In this document: one piece after another, positions 50,924 through 60,089 of the stretch
Numbering within the stretch: position 1 is the stretch's first letter
Layout of the letters: the number at the start of each line of letters is the position of its first letter
Source: Micromonospora inositola
GTDB lineage: Bacteria; Actinomycetota; Actinomycetes; Mycobacteriales; Micromonosporaceae
Direction of reading: 5' to 3'
DNA: 64,000 nucleotides
Assembly (NCBI RefSeq): GCF_900090285.1
Contig: NZ_LT607754.1
Location: 3,498,001-3,562,000 of the forward strand
Notes under the pieces: model-generated
What the model saw: only the letters and a program-made list of their open reading frames with translations
Database searches by the model: none
Told to the model about the DNA's origin: nothing
Position numbers and translations under genes: made by a program

Positions 50924-51112
50924 GACCGCATCGCCGCCCGCACGAACAACCCGTACGGCAAGCGGCGCGAGGAACGAGCCGCCATCCTGGAGCACCTGGC
51001 CGTCGTCGAGCCGCTGTTGCGGGCCACCGCCACCGTCGAGATCGACGCCTCGGCGCCGATCGAATCGGTCGTCCGGCAGCTCGAAGGACTCACCCGCGGG
51101 AGATCTTGCTGA
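50924..51112 (+). pseudogene. C-terminal remnant of a P-loop kinase-like protein
   Basis: The frame reads DRIAARTNNPYGKRREERAA, then ILEHLAVVEPLLRATATVEI, to a stop at 51112. This is the usual end of shikimate kinase-like/AAA P-loop proteins of actinomycetes, where the NPYGKR segment follows the LID. The P-loop and the first two thirds are absent: upstream sequence to 50750 has no matching frame. The rest of 50750-51157 appears non-coding. Confidence 0.6.
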
Positions 51113-51157
51113 GCACCGACCTGCCGGAACCGCAACTCTCCCCCGCCTGGCCGATGC

Positions 51158-52432
51158 TCAACCCGACCAGCTCACCTCGCGGCGCACCTGCTCGTAGTCG
51201 CGGGCCAGTTCGGCGTCGATCCGCGCCATCCGCTCGTCGGTCAGTTCCACCGTCGGCTCGTGCGCCGGCGGGCCGGCGAGCATCCGCCGGCGCAGCCCGC
51301 TCGGCGGATGGGTGGCGAACAGCGACGCCTCCTCCCGTACCGACAGCTGCCGCAGCAGCGGCAGCCGCTCCGCCGCGGCGGACCGGGACCCGGCGACCGC
51401 CGCCCGCCACCGGTCGGGCCCGTGCCCGGCCCGGGACTCCCGGCGGACCGCGAGGGCGATCGACTCCTCGGCGAGGAAGGCGTCGAGCATGCCGCACGCA
51501 GCCGGCGACCCGGCGACCCGCGCCGCCAGTTCGTCGGCCAGGTACTCGGCGCGTTGGCTGTCCCGTAGCGCGACGCTGACCAGCAGCAGGTGCGCGCCGA
51601 AGAGCAGCCCGGCCAGCACCCACTGGACGGCGTTCGCCAGGGCGGTGCCGACCAGCTCGGCGATGCCGCCGCCGGAGACGGTACGCACCGGACGCACCAG
51701 GTCGGCGGCGGAGCCGAGCATGGTGACGGCGGGTTGGGTCAGCAGCGTGCGGCGCGGATCGCCGTTGACGAAGTGGCCCAGTTCGTGGCCCAGCAACGCC
51801 ACCCGCTCTTGCGCCGGCAGCGACCCCCACAGCGGCAGCCCCAGGCAGAGCACCCGCCGCCGGCGCACCCCGACGGTGCCGGCGTACGCGTTGATGTCGC
51901 CGTCCACCCCGACCACCTGCGGTGCCGGCGCGCCGATCGCCGCGGCCACCTCGTCGACGAGGGCGAACAGCTCCGGCGCCCGGTCCCGGGAGAGCACCGT
52001 CAGGTCCTCGTCCAGGCGGCCGAAGCGGGGCCGCAGCGCGTACGCCAGGCCGAGCAGGGCGACGCCGAGCACCACCGACGGGTTCGGGAAGGAGAAGGCG
52101 ACGATCAGCCACACCCCGGTGACCGCGAGGGCGAGCGCGCCGCCGAGCAGCAGCATCGAGGCGATCGCGGTGACCAGCCGGGCGGTGGCCGGCCCGGGGT
52201 CGTCCAGCGGCCGCCCGACCAGCCGGTCGAACTGTCGCGTGGTCATCCGGTACGCCAACCGGTACGTCCACCGGTCCACCCAGGCCCAGCCGAACTCGCT
52301 CGCCCGCCGTTCCGGGTCGTACGCGTCGAGGTTCCACTCGCAGCCGGCGCACCACGGCGTCGCGTCCCACAGGGACACTGTCGTCGCCGCGCAGCGGGGG
52401 CAGGCGCCGGTCCCGGTCGTCGTGTCGATCAT
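51158..52432 (-). CDS. M48-family zinc metalloprotease
   Basis: 424 residues. A small N-terminal zinc ribbon (CPRC at 11-14, CAGC at 28-31) precedes two membrane helices around residues 85-130, the catalytic ERVALLGHELGHFVNGDP with the HExxH zinc site, a further membrane pair (NAVQWVLAGLLFGAHLLLVSVAL), and SQRAEYLADELAARVAG with the third ligand Glu. It ends with ATHPPSGLRRRMLAG typical of M48. HtpX-type proteases degrade misfolded membrane proteins; the added zinc ribbon is less common. Confidence 0.93.
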   Translation of the reverse strand: MIDTTTGTGACPRCAATTVSLWDATPWCAGCEWNLDAYDPERRASEFGWAWVDRWTYRLAYRMTTRQFDRLVGRPLDDPGPATARLVTAIASMLLLGGALALAVTGVWLIVAFSFPNPSVVLGVALLGLAYALRPRFGRLDEDLTVLSRDRAPELFALVDEVAAAIGAPAPQVVGVDGDINAYAGTVGVRRRRVLCLGLPLWGSLPAQERVALLGHELGHFVNGDPRRTLLTQPAVTMLGSAADLVRPVRTVSGGGIAELVGTALANAVQWVLAGLLFGAHLLLVSVALRDSQRAEYLADELAARVAGSPAACGMLDAFLAEESIALAVRRESRAGHGPDRWRAAVAGSRSAAAERLPLLRQLSVREEASLFATHPPSGLRRRMLAGPPAHEPTVELTDERMARIDAELARDYEQVRREVSWSG

Positions 52433-52535
52433 GACGACCGATCCTGCCGAGCGGGCGTGACCGGCGGAACCGGCCGTTCAGCCGACCGGGCGGGTCGATG
52501 GCCGGGCCGGCGGACGGTTGTCGTGTCGGCCGGGG

Positions 52536-53027
52536 TCAGTCCGGGCAGGGCAGCCGCTCCATCGGCGCCGGGGCGGCGGCGGGGCGCACCAGCTGGGCGA
52601 AGCACGCCCCGACGTTCGCCCGCTGCCACCCGAAGACCGAGGCGGCGGTCTTCGCCACCCGGACCCGGAAGACCAGCCGGACACCCGGATCCGCGTCCTC
52701 GACCGTCAGCACCTCGACCCCGTCGACGGCGTCTGCGGCGTCCCGCAGCGCCGGCCCGGACGCCGACGGCGTGGCCAGCAGCGCCGCCCGGGTCCGCTGC
52801 GCCGTCGTCGTCACCTCCCGGTCGGCACGCTGGTCCAACCGGTGCTGGGACCGGTCCCGCAGCAGCGGCACCGCCACCAGCACCCCGGCCGCGGCGAGCG
52901 CCGCGACCACTGCGGTGGCCAGCAGGCGGCGCCGCAGGCGTGCCGATGTTCTTCCCCCGTACCGCACCCCGGGATTGTCCGTCACCGGACCGGTGCGCGG
53001 CTGCCCCGTGCCTTGCCGTTTCGGCAT
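52536..53027 (-). CDS. Membrane-anchored hypothetical protein
   Basis: 163 residues: a basic cytoplasmic N-terminus (residues 1-34), one membrane helix (ATAVVAALAAAGVLVAVPLL), then an extracytoplasmic domain with RTRAALLATPSASGPALRDAA and two Cys near the end (GACFAQLV, LPCPD), perhaps disulfide-bonded. The single helix followed by a small alpha/beta domain is common in actinobacterial envelope proteins. No family is recognised. It lies between the M48 protease and the small plus-strand gene. Confidence 0.78.
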   Translation of the reverse strand: MPKRQGTGQPRTGPVTDNPGVRYGGRTSARLRRRLLATAVVAALAAAGVLVAVPLLRDRSQHRLDQRADREVTTTAQRTRAALLATPSASGPALRDAADAVDGVEVLTVEDADPGVRLVFRVRVAKTAASVFGWQRANVGACFAQLVRPAAAPAPMERLPCPD

Positions 53028-53121
53028 CCGGCGGCCGGTAGCACGTCTATTGTGGAGGACATCGGCGACTTTTTGTGGCGATCCGGTGGCGGCCGGACGC
53101 TACGCGGTGCACAGTGATCTC

Positions 53122-53325
53122 ATGAGCGACAGCGGAAGTGGTGTGCACTACTACTGGTGCGCGCGACACCACCGGGTCGAGACCGATGCCGACGTGTGCC
53201 CTGCGAAGCATGTTCTCGGACCGTATGCCTCAGCCGCCGACGCGGAGAACGCCCTGCAGAAGGTGCAGGAGCGCAACGAAGCGTGGGACGCCGAGGACGC
53301 CCGTTGGGCCGGGGAGGACAGGTAG
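53122..53325 (+). CDS. Small hypothetical protein with Cys/His motif
   Basis: 67 residues. HYYWCARHHRVETDADVCPAKHVLGPYASAADAENAL has a Cys-x2-His-His and a Cys ten residues later, possibly a small zinc-binding or SPOR-like element: the GPYASAADAENALQKV run resembles the sugar-binding helix of SPOR domains. A GATCTC-type spacer precedes the ATG at 53122 without a strong ribosome site. It is co-directional with the H1-like gene 82 bases on. Confidence 0.78.
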   Translation: MSDSGSGVHYYWCARHHRVETDADVCPAKHVLGPYASAADAENALQKVQERNEAWDAEDARWAGEDR

Positions 53326-53407
53326 GCGGCGCGGGACGGCCCGCGTCGAGGTACTCCGTGCTCCGCGAGGAGCCACGCGAGAGCACGTCCCCAAGGAGGG
53401 AACCGAG

Positions 53408-54361
53408 ATGGCCGAAGCACAAAAGGCCACCACCCGCCCGGCCGCCAAACGTACGCCCGCGAAGAAGACCGCCGCGACGCGGCGGTCCACGGGGGCCGCC
53501 ACGGCCCCGACGGCGACGGTCACCAAGGCCGCGCCGAACGCCTCGGGCGCCGGCGCCGGTCAGGTGCCGGCGAAGCGGGCCGTCGCGAAGAAGGCGGCCG
53601 CCAAGAAGGTCGTGTCGGCGGCGCGGAAGGCGCCCGCCAAGAAGGCCCCGGCCACGAAGACCACGGCGAAGAAGGCGCCCGCCAAGAAGGCCCCGGCCAC
53701 GAAGACCACGGCGAAGAAGGCGCCCGCCAAGAAGACCACCGTGGCGGCGAAGAGGGCGCCCGCCAAGAAGACCACCGTGGCGGCGAAGAGGGCGCCCGCC
53801 AAGAAGACCACCGTGGCGGCGAAGAGGGCGCCCGCCAAGAAGACCACCGTGGCGGCGAAGAGGGCGCCCGCCAAGAAGGCGCCCGCCAAGAAGGCTCCCG
53901 CCCGGAAGGCGGCGGCGAAGAAGGCACCCTCGAGGACCACGGCCGCCACCCGGAAGGTCACCGCCACGGGGAAGAAGGCCACCGCGGCGGTGAAGAAGAC
54001 CGGCCCCGCGGCGAAGAAGACCGCGGCGAAGAAGACCACCACCGCGGCGAAGAAGGCCCCGGCGAAGAAGACCGCCGCCGCGAAGGCCACCTCGACCCGC
54101 CCGACTGGGGGCGCCCGCAAGGCGGCGGCGAAGACGGCGCCGGCGAGGAGGTCGACCGCCGGTTCGTCGGCCACCGCGCGCAATGTGGCGGCGAGGAAGA
54201 CGACGTCGGCGGCGTCGTCCGTGGGCCCGGTCGAGGCCAGGACGAGCGGCTCGACCGCCACCCACAAGCGGATCACCGCCGCCCGGAAGCCCGCCGGCGC
54301 GAGGGTCGCCGCCGGCCGTTCGACGATCAAGCCGGCCGGCGCCCGGAGGGCGACCGGCTGA
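53408..54361 (+). CDS. Histone H1-like Lys/Ala/Pro-rich protein
   Basis: 317 residues, almost wholly built from PAKK/AAKK units with Thr, like eukaryotic H1 tails and the tail of actinobacterial HupB/HU2, but without an HU DNA-binding domain. It contains two 15-residue units (KAPAKKAPATKTTAK, 53627-53716) and four tandem 12-residue units (APAKKTTVAAKR, 53720-53863), then irregular repeats. The expected role is nonspecific DNA or RNA binding and nucleoid compaction. GGAGGGAACCGAG precedes the ATG. The RNB gene follows in the same direction. Confidence 0.9.
   Translation: MAEAQKATTRPAAKRTPAKKTAATRRSTGAATAPTATVTKAAPNASGAGAGQVPAKRAVAKKAAAKKVVSAARKAPAKKAPATKTTAKKAPAKKAPATKTTAKKAPAKKTTVAAKRAPAKKTTVAAKRAPAKKTTVAAKRAPAKKTTVAAKRAPAKKAPAKKAPARKAAAKKAPSRTTAATRKVTATGKKATAAVKKTGPAAKKTAAKKTTTAAKKAPAKKTAAAKATSTRPTGGARKAAAKTAPARRSTAGSSATARNVAARKTTSAASSVGPVEARTSGSTATHKRITAARKPAGARVAAGRSTIKPAGARRATG
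53720..53863 (+). repeat. Four perfect 36-bp tandem repeats in the H1-like gene
   Basis: Copies start at 53720, 53756, 53792 and 53828, each beginning GCGCCCGCCAAGAAGACC, followed by a partial copy at 53864. Two identical 45-bp units (53627-53671, 53672-53716) lie just before. In-frame identical DNA repeats would slip easily, so copy number should vary among strains. Confidence 0.93.
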
Positions 54362-54438
54362 CGCCCGAAATCCGCCGCTGACCGGCGGCACGCCGGGCCG
54401 GTGAGCGGATCACGCACCGCGCTGTCAGGATTGACCCC

Positions 54439-55872
54439 GTGGTGATCCGACGCGTACTGGCGAACCGCATCGACTTCGGCGCGCTGCGCCGCGAGCTGGG
54501 ACTGCCCGACGGCTTCCCGGCCGCGGCGCAGCGCGAGGCCGACGAGGCGGCCGCCGCGCCGCTGCCGGCCGCCGCCGACCGCACCGACATCCCGTTCGTC
54601 ACCGTCGACCCGGCGGCCTCGCGCGACCTCGACCAGGCGATGCACCTCAGCCGTCGTCCGGGTGGCGGCTTCCGGATCCGGTACGCGATCGCCGACGTCG
54701 CCACGCACGTACGCCCCGGCGGTCCGCTGGAGGAGGAGACCTGGCACCGCGGCCAGACCGTCTACCTGCCCGACGGCAACGTGCCGCTGCACCCGCACAC
54801 GCTCAGCGAGGGGGCGGCCAGCCTGCTGCCTGACGCCGACCGGGCGGCGGTGCTCTGGACCATCGACCTCGACACCGACGGCGACACGGTGGCCGTCGCG
54901 CTGGAACGCGCCCGGGTCCGCAGCCGGGCCAAGCTCGACTACGTCGGCGTGCAGCTCGACGCCGACGCCGGCCGCCTGCCCGAACCGATCGCCCTGCTGC
55001 CCGAGATCGGCGCGCTGCTCACTGCCCGGGGGCTCCGCCGGGGCGCGATCAACCTGCCCCTGCCCGAGCAGGACGTCGAACCGGACGGCGACGGCTGGCG
55101 GCTGGTGCTGCGCGGCCCGGGACCGATGGAGGACCACAACGCCCAGATCTCCCTGCTGACCGGGATGGCCGCCGCCGACATCATGCTCGCCGGCCGGATC
55201 GGCCTGCTGCGGACGATGCCGCCGCCGAAGCCGGAGGCGGTCGCCCGGCTGCGCCTCGCCGCCGCCCCGCTCGGGGTCGACTGGCCGGCGGACCGCACCG
55301 TCGGCGAGGTGCTCGCCGGGCTGGACGCCTCCCGGCCCCGGGCCGCGGCCTTCATCGACCAGGCGGCCGAGCTGATGCGCGGGGCGGCGTACACCGCCTT
55401 CGACGGCGAGCTGCCGGAGCAGCCGGAGCACGGCGGGGTGGCCGCCGCGTACGCCCACGTCACCGCGCCGCTGCGCCGACTGGCCGACCGGTACGCGACC
55501 GAGGTCTGCCTGGCCCTGCACGAGGGCCGGGAGGTGCCCGAGTGGACCCGCGCCGCGCTGCCCAAGCTGCCGGAGGTGATGGCGACGACCGACCGGACGG
55601 CGTCGGCGGCCGCCCGGGGCGCGATCGAGCTGGCCGAGGCGGTGCTGCTGGAACACCGGGTGGGGGAGACCTTCTCCGCGGCTGTGCTGGACGTGGACGC
55701 GCCGCCGAACGGCAACTCGAAGCCGGGCCGGGAGCCCGGCGGCACGGTGGCCCTGGACGAGCCGCCGGTCCGCGCCCGCTGCACCGGCGACCTCCCGCTC
55801 GGCGAGCGCGTCCAGGTCCGCCTGACCACCGCCGACCCGACCCGGCGCAAGGTGGTCTTCGACGTCGCCTGA
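54439..55872 (+). CDS. RNB-domain ribonuclease (RNase II/R family)
   Basis: 477 residues. The catalytic domain begins PFVTVDPAASRDLDQAMHLSRRPGGGFRIRYAIADVATHV, giving the metal-binding Asp cluster (DPAASRDLDQA), followed by YLPDGNVPLHPHTLSEGAASLL and AYAHVTAPLRRLADRYATEVCLAL, the RNA-channel and final motifs. The S1 and cold-shock RNA-binding domains of full RNase R are missing; this short form is common in actinobacteria. It degrades RNA 3' to 5'. A GTG at 54439 is used; the H1-like gene lies 77 bases upstream. Confidence 0.94.
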   Translation: MVIRRVLANRIDFGALRRELGLPDGFPAAAQREADEAAAAPLPAAADRTDIPFVTVDPAASRDLDQAMHLSRRPGGGFRIRYAIADVATHVRPGGPLEEETWHRGQTVYLPDGNVPLHPHTLSEGAASLLPDADRAAVLWTIDLDTDGDTVAVALERARVRSRAKLDYVGVQLDADAGRLPEPIALLPEIGALLTARGLRRGAINLPLPEQDVEPDGDGWRLVLRGPGPMEDHNAQISLLTGMAAADIMLAGRIGLLRTMPPPKPEAVARLRLAAAPLGVDWPADRTVGEVLAGLDASRPRAAAFIDQAAELMRGAAYTAFDGELPEQPEHGGVAAAYAHVTAPLRRLADRYATEVCLALHEGREVPEWTRAALPKLPEVMATTDRTASAAARGAIELAEAVLLEHRVGETFSAAVLDVDAPPNGNSKPGREPGGTVALDEPPVRARCTGDLPLGERVQVRLTTADPTRRKVVFDVA

Positions 55873-55954
55873 CAGCCACGCCGGGGGTGGGTCAGCGGGG
55901 ATTGTCACAGCGGCTGCGCTGCTGCCCGGCGGGGCGGTTTGCGAGGATGACGGC

Positions 55955-56653
55955 ATGGCTTACGACGCGACCACGCTGCCCGACGTCTCCGGGCTGACCG
56001 TCGGCATCATCGGTGGCACCGGCGACCAGGGGCGGGGGCTCGCCTACCGGTTCGCCCGGGCCGGACAGACCGTGCTGATCGGTTCCCGTTCCGCCGAGCG
56101 GGCGGCGCAGTCGGCCGCCGAGATCGCCGCCCTGCCCGGCGTGCCGGCGGGCGCGGCGGTGTCGGGCGGCGACAACGACGAGGTCGCCCGCGGCAGCGAC
56201 GTGGTGATCGTCGCGGTTCCGTGGGACGGGCACGCGGCCACCGTCGCCGCGCTGGCCGAGCCGCTCGCCGGCAAGATCGTGGTGGACTGCGTCAACCCGC
56301 TCGGGTTCGACAAGCAGGGCCCGTACGCCCTGCGGGTCGACGAGGGCAGTGCCGTCCAGCAGGCCGCCCGGCTGCTGCCGGACTCCCGGGTCTGCGCGGC
56401 GTTCAACCACGTCAGCGCGCCGCTGCTGGCCGACCCGGAGATCGACCGGATCGACCTCGACGTGCTGATCTGCACCGAGGAGCGGGAGCTGGTCGACGTG
56501 GTGGCCGCGCTCGCCGCCCGGATCCCCGGCATGCGTGGCATCTACGCCGGGCGGCTGCGCAACGCCCACCAGATCGAGGCGTTCACCGCCAACCTGATCG
56601 CCATCAACAAGCGCTACAAGGCGCACGCCGGCATCCGCGTCACCGACCTCTGA
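55955..56653 (+). CDS. npdG: NADPH-dependent F420 reductase
   Basis: 232 residues. LTVGIIGGTGDQGRGLAYRFARAGQTVLIGSRS is the NADP-binding Rossmann motif with the basic SRS after strand 2; VVIVAVPWDGH, KIVVDCVNPLGFDKQG, AAFNHVSAPLLADPE and MRGIYAGRLRNAHQIEAFTANLI match F420:NADP oxidoreductases. The enzyme passes hydride between NADPH and deazaflavin F420 in the cytoplasm, supporting F420-dependent enzymes of actinomycetes. It is a single gene after the RNB nuclease. Confidence 0.94.
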   Translation: MAYDATTLPDVSGLTVGIIGGTGDQGRGLAYRFARAGQTVLIGSRSAERAAQSAAEIAALPGVPAGAAVSGGDNDEVARGSDVVIVAVPWDGHAATVAALAEPLAGKIVVDCVNPLGFDKQGPYALRVDEGSAVQQAARLLPDSRVCAAFNHVSAPLLADPEIDRIDLDVLICTEERELVDVVAALAARIPGMRGIYAGRLRNAHQIEAFTANLIAINKRYKAHAGIRVTDL

Positions 56654-56709
56654 CCGACCTCGCGCCGCACCGGAAGCGCACCGTCACACCCGCAGGGCAC
56701 CATCGGCGG

Positions 56710-57153
56710 ATGGAATGGCAACTGGTGATCGACTGTCGGGAGCCGTCGCGGCTCGTCGGGTTCTGGGCGGAGGCGCTGCGATACCGTCCGCAGCCGCCGC
56801 CGGATGGGCACGCGACATGGCGTGACTGGTACCTGTCGATCGGGATTCCGCCCGACGAGCTCGGCGATGGTGACTGCCTGGACCGCCTGGAGGATCCGAC
56901 CGGGGCCGGGCCGCGGATCTGGTTCCAGCCGGTCCCGGAGCCGAAGTCGATGAAGAACCGGCTGCACATCGACCTGAAGGTCGGTGGTGGGCGGGCCGTG
57001 CCGCTGCCGGAGCGGCGGTCCCGCGTCGACGCCGAGGCGACCCGACTGGTGGACCTCGGGGCACGGGTGCTCGGGGGGATGGACGCGCCGGAGAACGACC
57101 ACTACTCCGTCCAGCTCGCCGACCCGGAGGGGAACGAGTTCTGCGTGGTGTGA
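56710..57153 (+). CDS. VOC (glyoxalase-like) protein
   Basis: 147 residues with two beta-alpha-beta3 modules: WQLVIDCREPSRLVGFWAEALRY, then RIWFQPVPEPKSMKNRLHIDLKVGG, and YSVQLADPEGNEFCVV. It belongs to the same subgroup as the protein at 43753, whose motifs (FFQRVPERKQAKNRVHLDVR) align segment by segment. Substrate and metal content are unknown. It lies 56 bases after the F420 reductase in the same direction. Confidence 0.92.
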   Translation: MEWQLVIDCREPSRLVGFWAEALRYRPQPPPDGHATWRDWYLSIGIPPDELGDGDCLDRLEDPTGAGPRIWFQPVPEPKSMKNRLHIDLKVGGGRAVPLPERRSRVDAEATRLVDLGARVLGGMDAPENDHYSVQLADPEGNEFCVV

Positions 57154-57227
57154 TCCGCCGGCCGGTTCCGGGGGACGGTGCACCGAGCGACGGGCGGTGC
57201 GGCTGCGGGCCGCACCGCCCGTCGTCG

Positions 57228-58073
57228 TCAGAAGGTGTGCTCGGCGGCCGGGAACTCGCCGCCGCGGACCTCCTCGGCGAAGCGGCGGGTCGCGTCGGTC
57301 AGCGCGCCGGCCAGGTCGGCGTAGCGCTTGACGAAGCGCGGCGCCTTGCCGGTACGCAGGCCGGCCATGTCCTGCCAGACCAGCACCTGCGCGTCGGTGT
57401 CCGGCCCGGCGCCGATCCCGACGGTGGGGATCCGCAGCTCGGCGGTGATCCGCTTGGCCACCTCGCCGGGCACCATCTCCAGCACCACCGCGAACGCGCC
57501 CGCCTCGGCCACCGCCCGGGCGTCGGCGATCACCTCGTCGGCCGTGTCGCCGCGTCCCTGGACCCGGTAGCCGCCCAGGGTGTGCTCGCTCTGCGGGGTG
57601 AAGCCGATGTGCGCCATCACCGGGATGCCGGCGCCGACGATCGCCGCGATCTGGTCGGCGCAGCGCCGCCCGCCCTCCAGCTTCACGGCGTGGCAGCCGC
57701 CCTCCTTCATGAACCGCACCGCCGTGCGCAGCGCCTGCGTCGGCCCCTCCTCGTACGAGCCGAAGGGCAGATCGCCGACGATCAGCGAGTGCCGGGTCGC
57801 CCGTACCACCGCGCGGACCAGCGGCAGCAGCTCCTCGGCGGTAACCGGCAGGGTGGTCTCGTAGCCGAAGACGTTGTTCGCCGCCGAGTCGCCGACCAGC
57901 AGCACCGGGATCCCCGCCTGGTCGAAGATGGAGGCGGTGTACTGGTCGTACGAGGTGAGCATCGCCCACCGCTCACCGCGCTCCTTGGCGGTGATCAGGT
58001 CGCGGGTACGGACCCGTCGGGTGGCCGGCCCGCCGTACAGGGCGGTCACCTCGGTCGGGGTGGACTCCACCAT
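57228..58073 (-). CDS. panB: 3-methyl-2-oxobutanoate hydroxymethyltransferase (PanB)
   Basis: 281 residues. The TIM-barrel enzyme of pantothenate synthesis that adds a hydroxymethyl from 5,10-methylene-THF to 2-oxoisovalerate, giving ketopantoate. Recognised blocks: [47 protein letters not shown] with the metal-site Asp, [14 protein letters not shown] [52 protein letters not shown], and [17 protein letters not shown] with the catalytic Glu. The ATG at 58073 has GAAGGAGAGA before it. nadE follows on its left side in transcription order upstream. Confidence 0.96.
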   Translation of the reverse strand: MVESTPTEVTALYGGPATRRVRTRDLITAKERGERWAMLTSYDQYTASIFDQAGIPVLLVGDSAANNVFGYETTLPVTAEELLPLVRAVVRATRHSLIVGDLPFGSYEEGPTQALRTAVRFMKEGGCHAVKLEGGRRCADQIAAIVGAGIPVMAHIGFTPQSEHTLGGYRVQGRGDTADEVIADARAVAEAGAFAVVLEMVPGEVAKRITAELRIPTVGIGAGPDTDAQVLVWQDMAGLRTGKAPRFVKRYADLAGALTDATRRFAEEVRGGEFPAAEHTF

Positions 58074-58193
58074 GACTCTCTCCTTCCTCGAGGCCGCCTC
58101 CGCGGTCCCCGGGTTCCGCCGCGATCGTCGCACCGGACGACCGGCTCACGGCAGGGCGGAGTGGAGGATTTCACTCCCCGGCCGGGGAGCCGG

Positions 58194-59957
58194 TCAGCCG
58201 TGCTCGCGCCAGCGGTTGGTGATGGGCAGCCGGCGGTCCCGCCCGAATGCCTTGTGCGAGATCTTCGTGCCGGGCGCGGACTGCCGACGCTTGTACTCGG
58301 CGGTATCCACCATCCGCAGCACCTTGTCCACCACCTCCGGGTCGTGGCCCGACGCGATCAGCCCGTCCCGGCCCAGGTCGCCGTCGACGTATCCGATCAG
58401 GATCGGGTCGAGGACGTCGTAGTCCGGCAGGGTGTCGCTGTCGAGCTGGCCCGGGCTCAGCTCCGCCGACGGCGGCTTGCCGATCGAGTTCTCCGGGATC
58501 GGCGGCGTCTCGCCCCGGCGCTCCGCGTCCGCGTTGCGCCACTTCGCCAGCCGCCAGATCAGCGTCTTCCAGACGTCCTTCACCGGGTTGTAGCCGCCGA
58601 CGGAGTCGCCGTAGAGGGTGGAGTAGCCCACTGCCAGCTCGCTCTTGTTGCCGGTGGTGAGGACCAGGTGGCCCTCCTGGTTCGACAGCGCCATCAGGAT
58701 CACGCCGCGGACCCGGGCCTGGAGGTTCTCCACCGTCACCCCGGAGAGCGACATGTTGGCCAGGAAGGCGTCGACCATGGGCTGGATGGGTTCGATCCGG
58801 TAGTCCATCCCGGTCCGCTTGGCCAGGTCCTCGGCGTCGGCACGGGAGTGCTCCGACGAGTGCTGGCTGGGCAGCGACACGCCGGCCACCCGGTCGGGGC
58901 CGAGCGCATCCACCGCGATGGCCGCCGACACCGCCGAGTCGATCCCGCCGGAGAGGCCGAGCACCACCGACGGGAAACGGTTCTTGTTGACGTAGTCGCG
59001 CAGGCCCAGCACCAGCGCCTGCCACACCTCGGCCTCGTCGGCGACCGGCTCGATGATCCCGCCGACCGCGGCCTCGCCGGTGGGCACCGGGGGGAGGGTG
59101 TCGCTGACCTTGGTTCGGACCACCCGCATCCCGTCGGCCAGCTCGCCGGTGCTCTCGACCGGCTCCTTCGCCGGGGGCAGCTCCACGTCGTGCACCAGGA
59201 GGTGCTCGACGAACTGCGGCGCCCGGGCGAGCAGCGCGCCGTCCGCGCTGACGATCATGGAGTCGCCGTCGAAGACCAACTCGTCCTGGCCGCCGACCAT
59301 GTTCACGTACGCGACGGTGGCGCCGGCTTCGGCGGCCCGGCGGCGGACCAGCGGCAGCCGGATGTCGTCCTTGTTCAGCTCGTACGGCGAGCCGTTGATG
59401 TTGAGGACCAGCCCCACGCCGGCCTGCCGCGCCACCGCGAACGGGCCGCCGGCCTGCCAGAGGTCCTCGCAGATGGTCAGCGCGACGTCCACCCCGCCGA
59501 TCCGCACCACGGTCAGCGTGTTGCCGGACACGAAGTAGCGGTCCTCGTCGAACACCCCGTAGTTGGGCAGGTGGTGCTTGAAGTAGGCGGCCACGACCGA
59601 CCCCCGGTGCAGCAACGCGGCGGCGTTGCGGGCACCCTTGCCCGGCTCGGCGTCGGCGCTGACCTGCGGCGGGCCGTCCGCGTCCAGGTAGCCGACCAGG
59701 ACCGGCAGCTCACCGAGCCCGTCGGCGGCCAGATCGTCGGCGAGCCGCTGGAGCGCGGCCTTCGAGGCGGCCACGAAGGAGCGGCGGAAGACCAGGTCCT
59801 CGACCGGGTAACCGGTCAGCATCAGCTCCGGGAAAAGGGCGAGCTGGGCGCCGGCGTCGGCGGCCTTGCGGGTCCAGCGGCGGACCAGGTCGGCGTTGCC
59901 GGCGATGTCACCGACGGTCGGGTCGACCTGGCACAGGGCGAGACGCAGGGTGGGCAT
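58194..59957 (-). CDS. nadE: Glutamine-dependent NAD+ synthetase
   Basis: 587 residues, two domains. Residues 1-270 are a nitrilase-like glutaminase: FPELMLTGYPVEDLV with Glu, HHLPNYGVFDEDRYF with Lys region, and VALTICEDLWQAGG with the catalytic Cys. Residues 310-587 form the synthetase: VVLGLSGGIDSAVSAAIAVDALG (PP-loop SGGIDS), VSLPSQHSSEHSRADAEDLAK and TTGNKSELAVGYSTLYGD. It converts nicotinate adenine dinucleotide to NAD with ATP and ammonia channelled from glutamine. It is upstream of panB on the same strand. Confidence 0.96.
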   Translation of the reverse strand: MPTLRLALCQVDPTVGDIAGNADLVRRWTRKAADAGAQLALFPELMLTGYPVEDLVFRRSFVAASKAALQRLADDLAADGLGELPVLVGYLDADGPPQVSADAEPGKGARNAAALLHRGSVVAAYFKHHLPNYGVFDEDRYFVSGNTLTVVRIGGVDVALTICEDLWQAGGPFAVARQAGVGLVLNINGSPYELNKDDIRLPLVRRRAAEAGATVAYVNMVGGQDELVFDGDSMIVSADGALLARAPQFVEHLLVHDVELPPAKEPVESTGELADGMRVVRTKVSDTLPPVPTGEAAVGGIIEPVADEAEVWQALVLGLRDYVNKNRFPSVVLGLSGGIDSAVSAAIAVDALGPDRVAGVSLPSQHSSEHSRADAEDLAKRTGMDYRIEPIQPMVDAFLANMSLSGVTVENLQARVRGVILMALSNQEGHLVLTTGNKSELAVGYSTLYGDSVGGYNPVKDVWKTLIWRLAKWRNADAERRGETPPIPENSIGKPPSAELSPGQLDSDTLPDYDVLDPILIGYVDGDLGRDGLIASGHDPEVVDKVLRMVDTAEYKRRQSAPGTKISHKAFGRDRRLPITNRWREHG

Positions 59958-60089
59958 GTCCCCATTTTGCCCCAGCGCCGCGGACCCATCACGTCAGGAC
60001 GCGGGAGACGCCGGCCACCCCCGGCCGGCCCTGTCCCGCCGCCCGGGCCCGGGCGGCGGGACAGGGCGGGACGCGCGCCGGATGGTCGC

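Noticed and set aside
53627..53900. CRISPR-like spaced repeats
   Set aside because: Repeats are contiguous, in frame and code for a Lys/Ala-rich protein; no unique spacers and no cas genes in the window.
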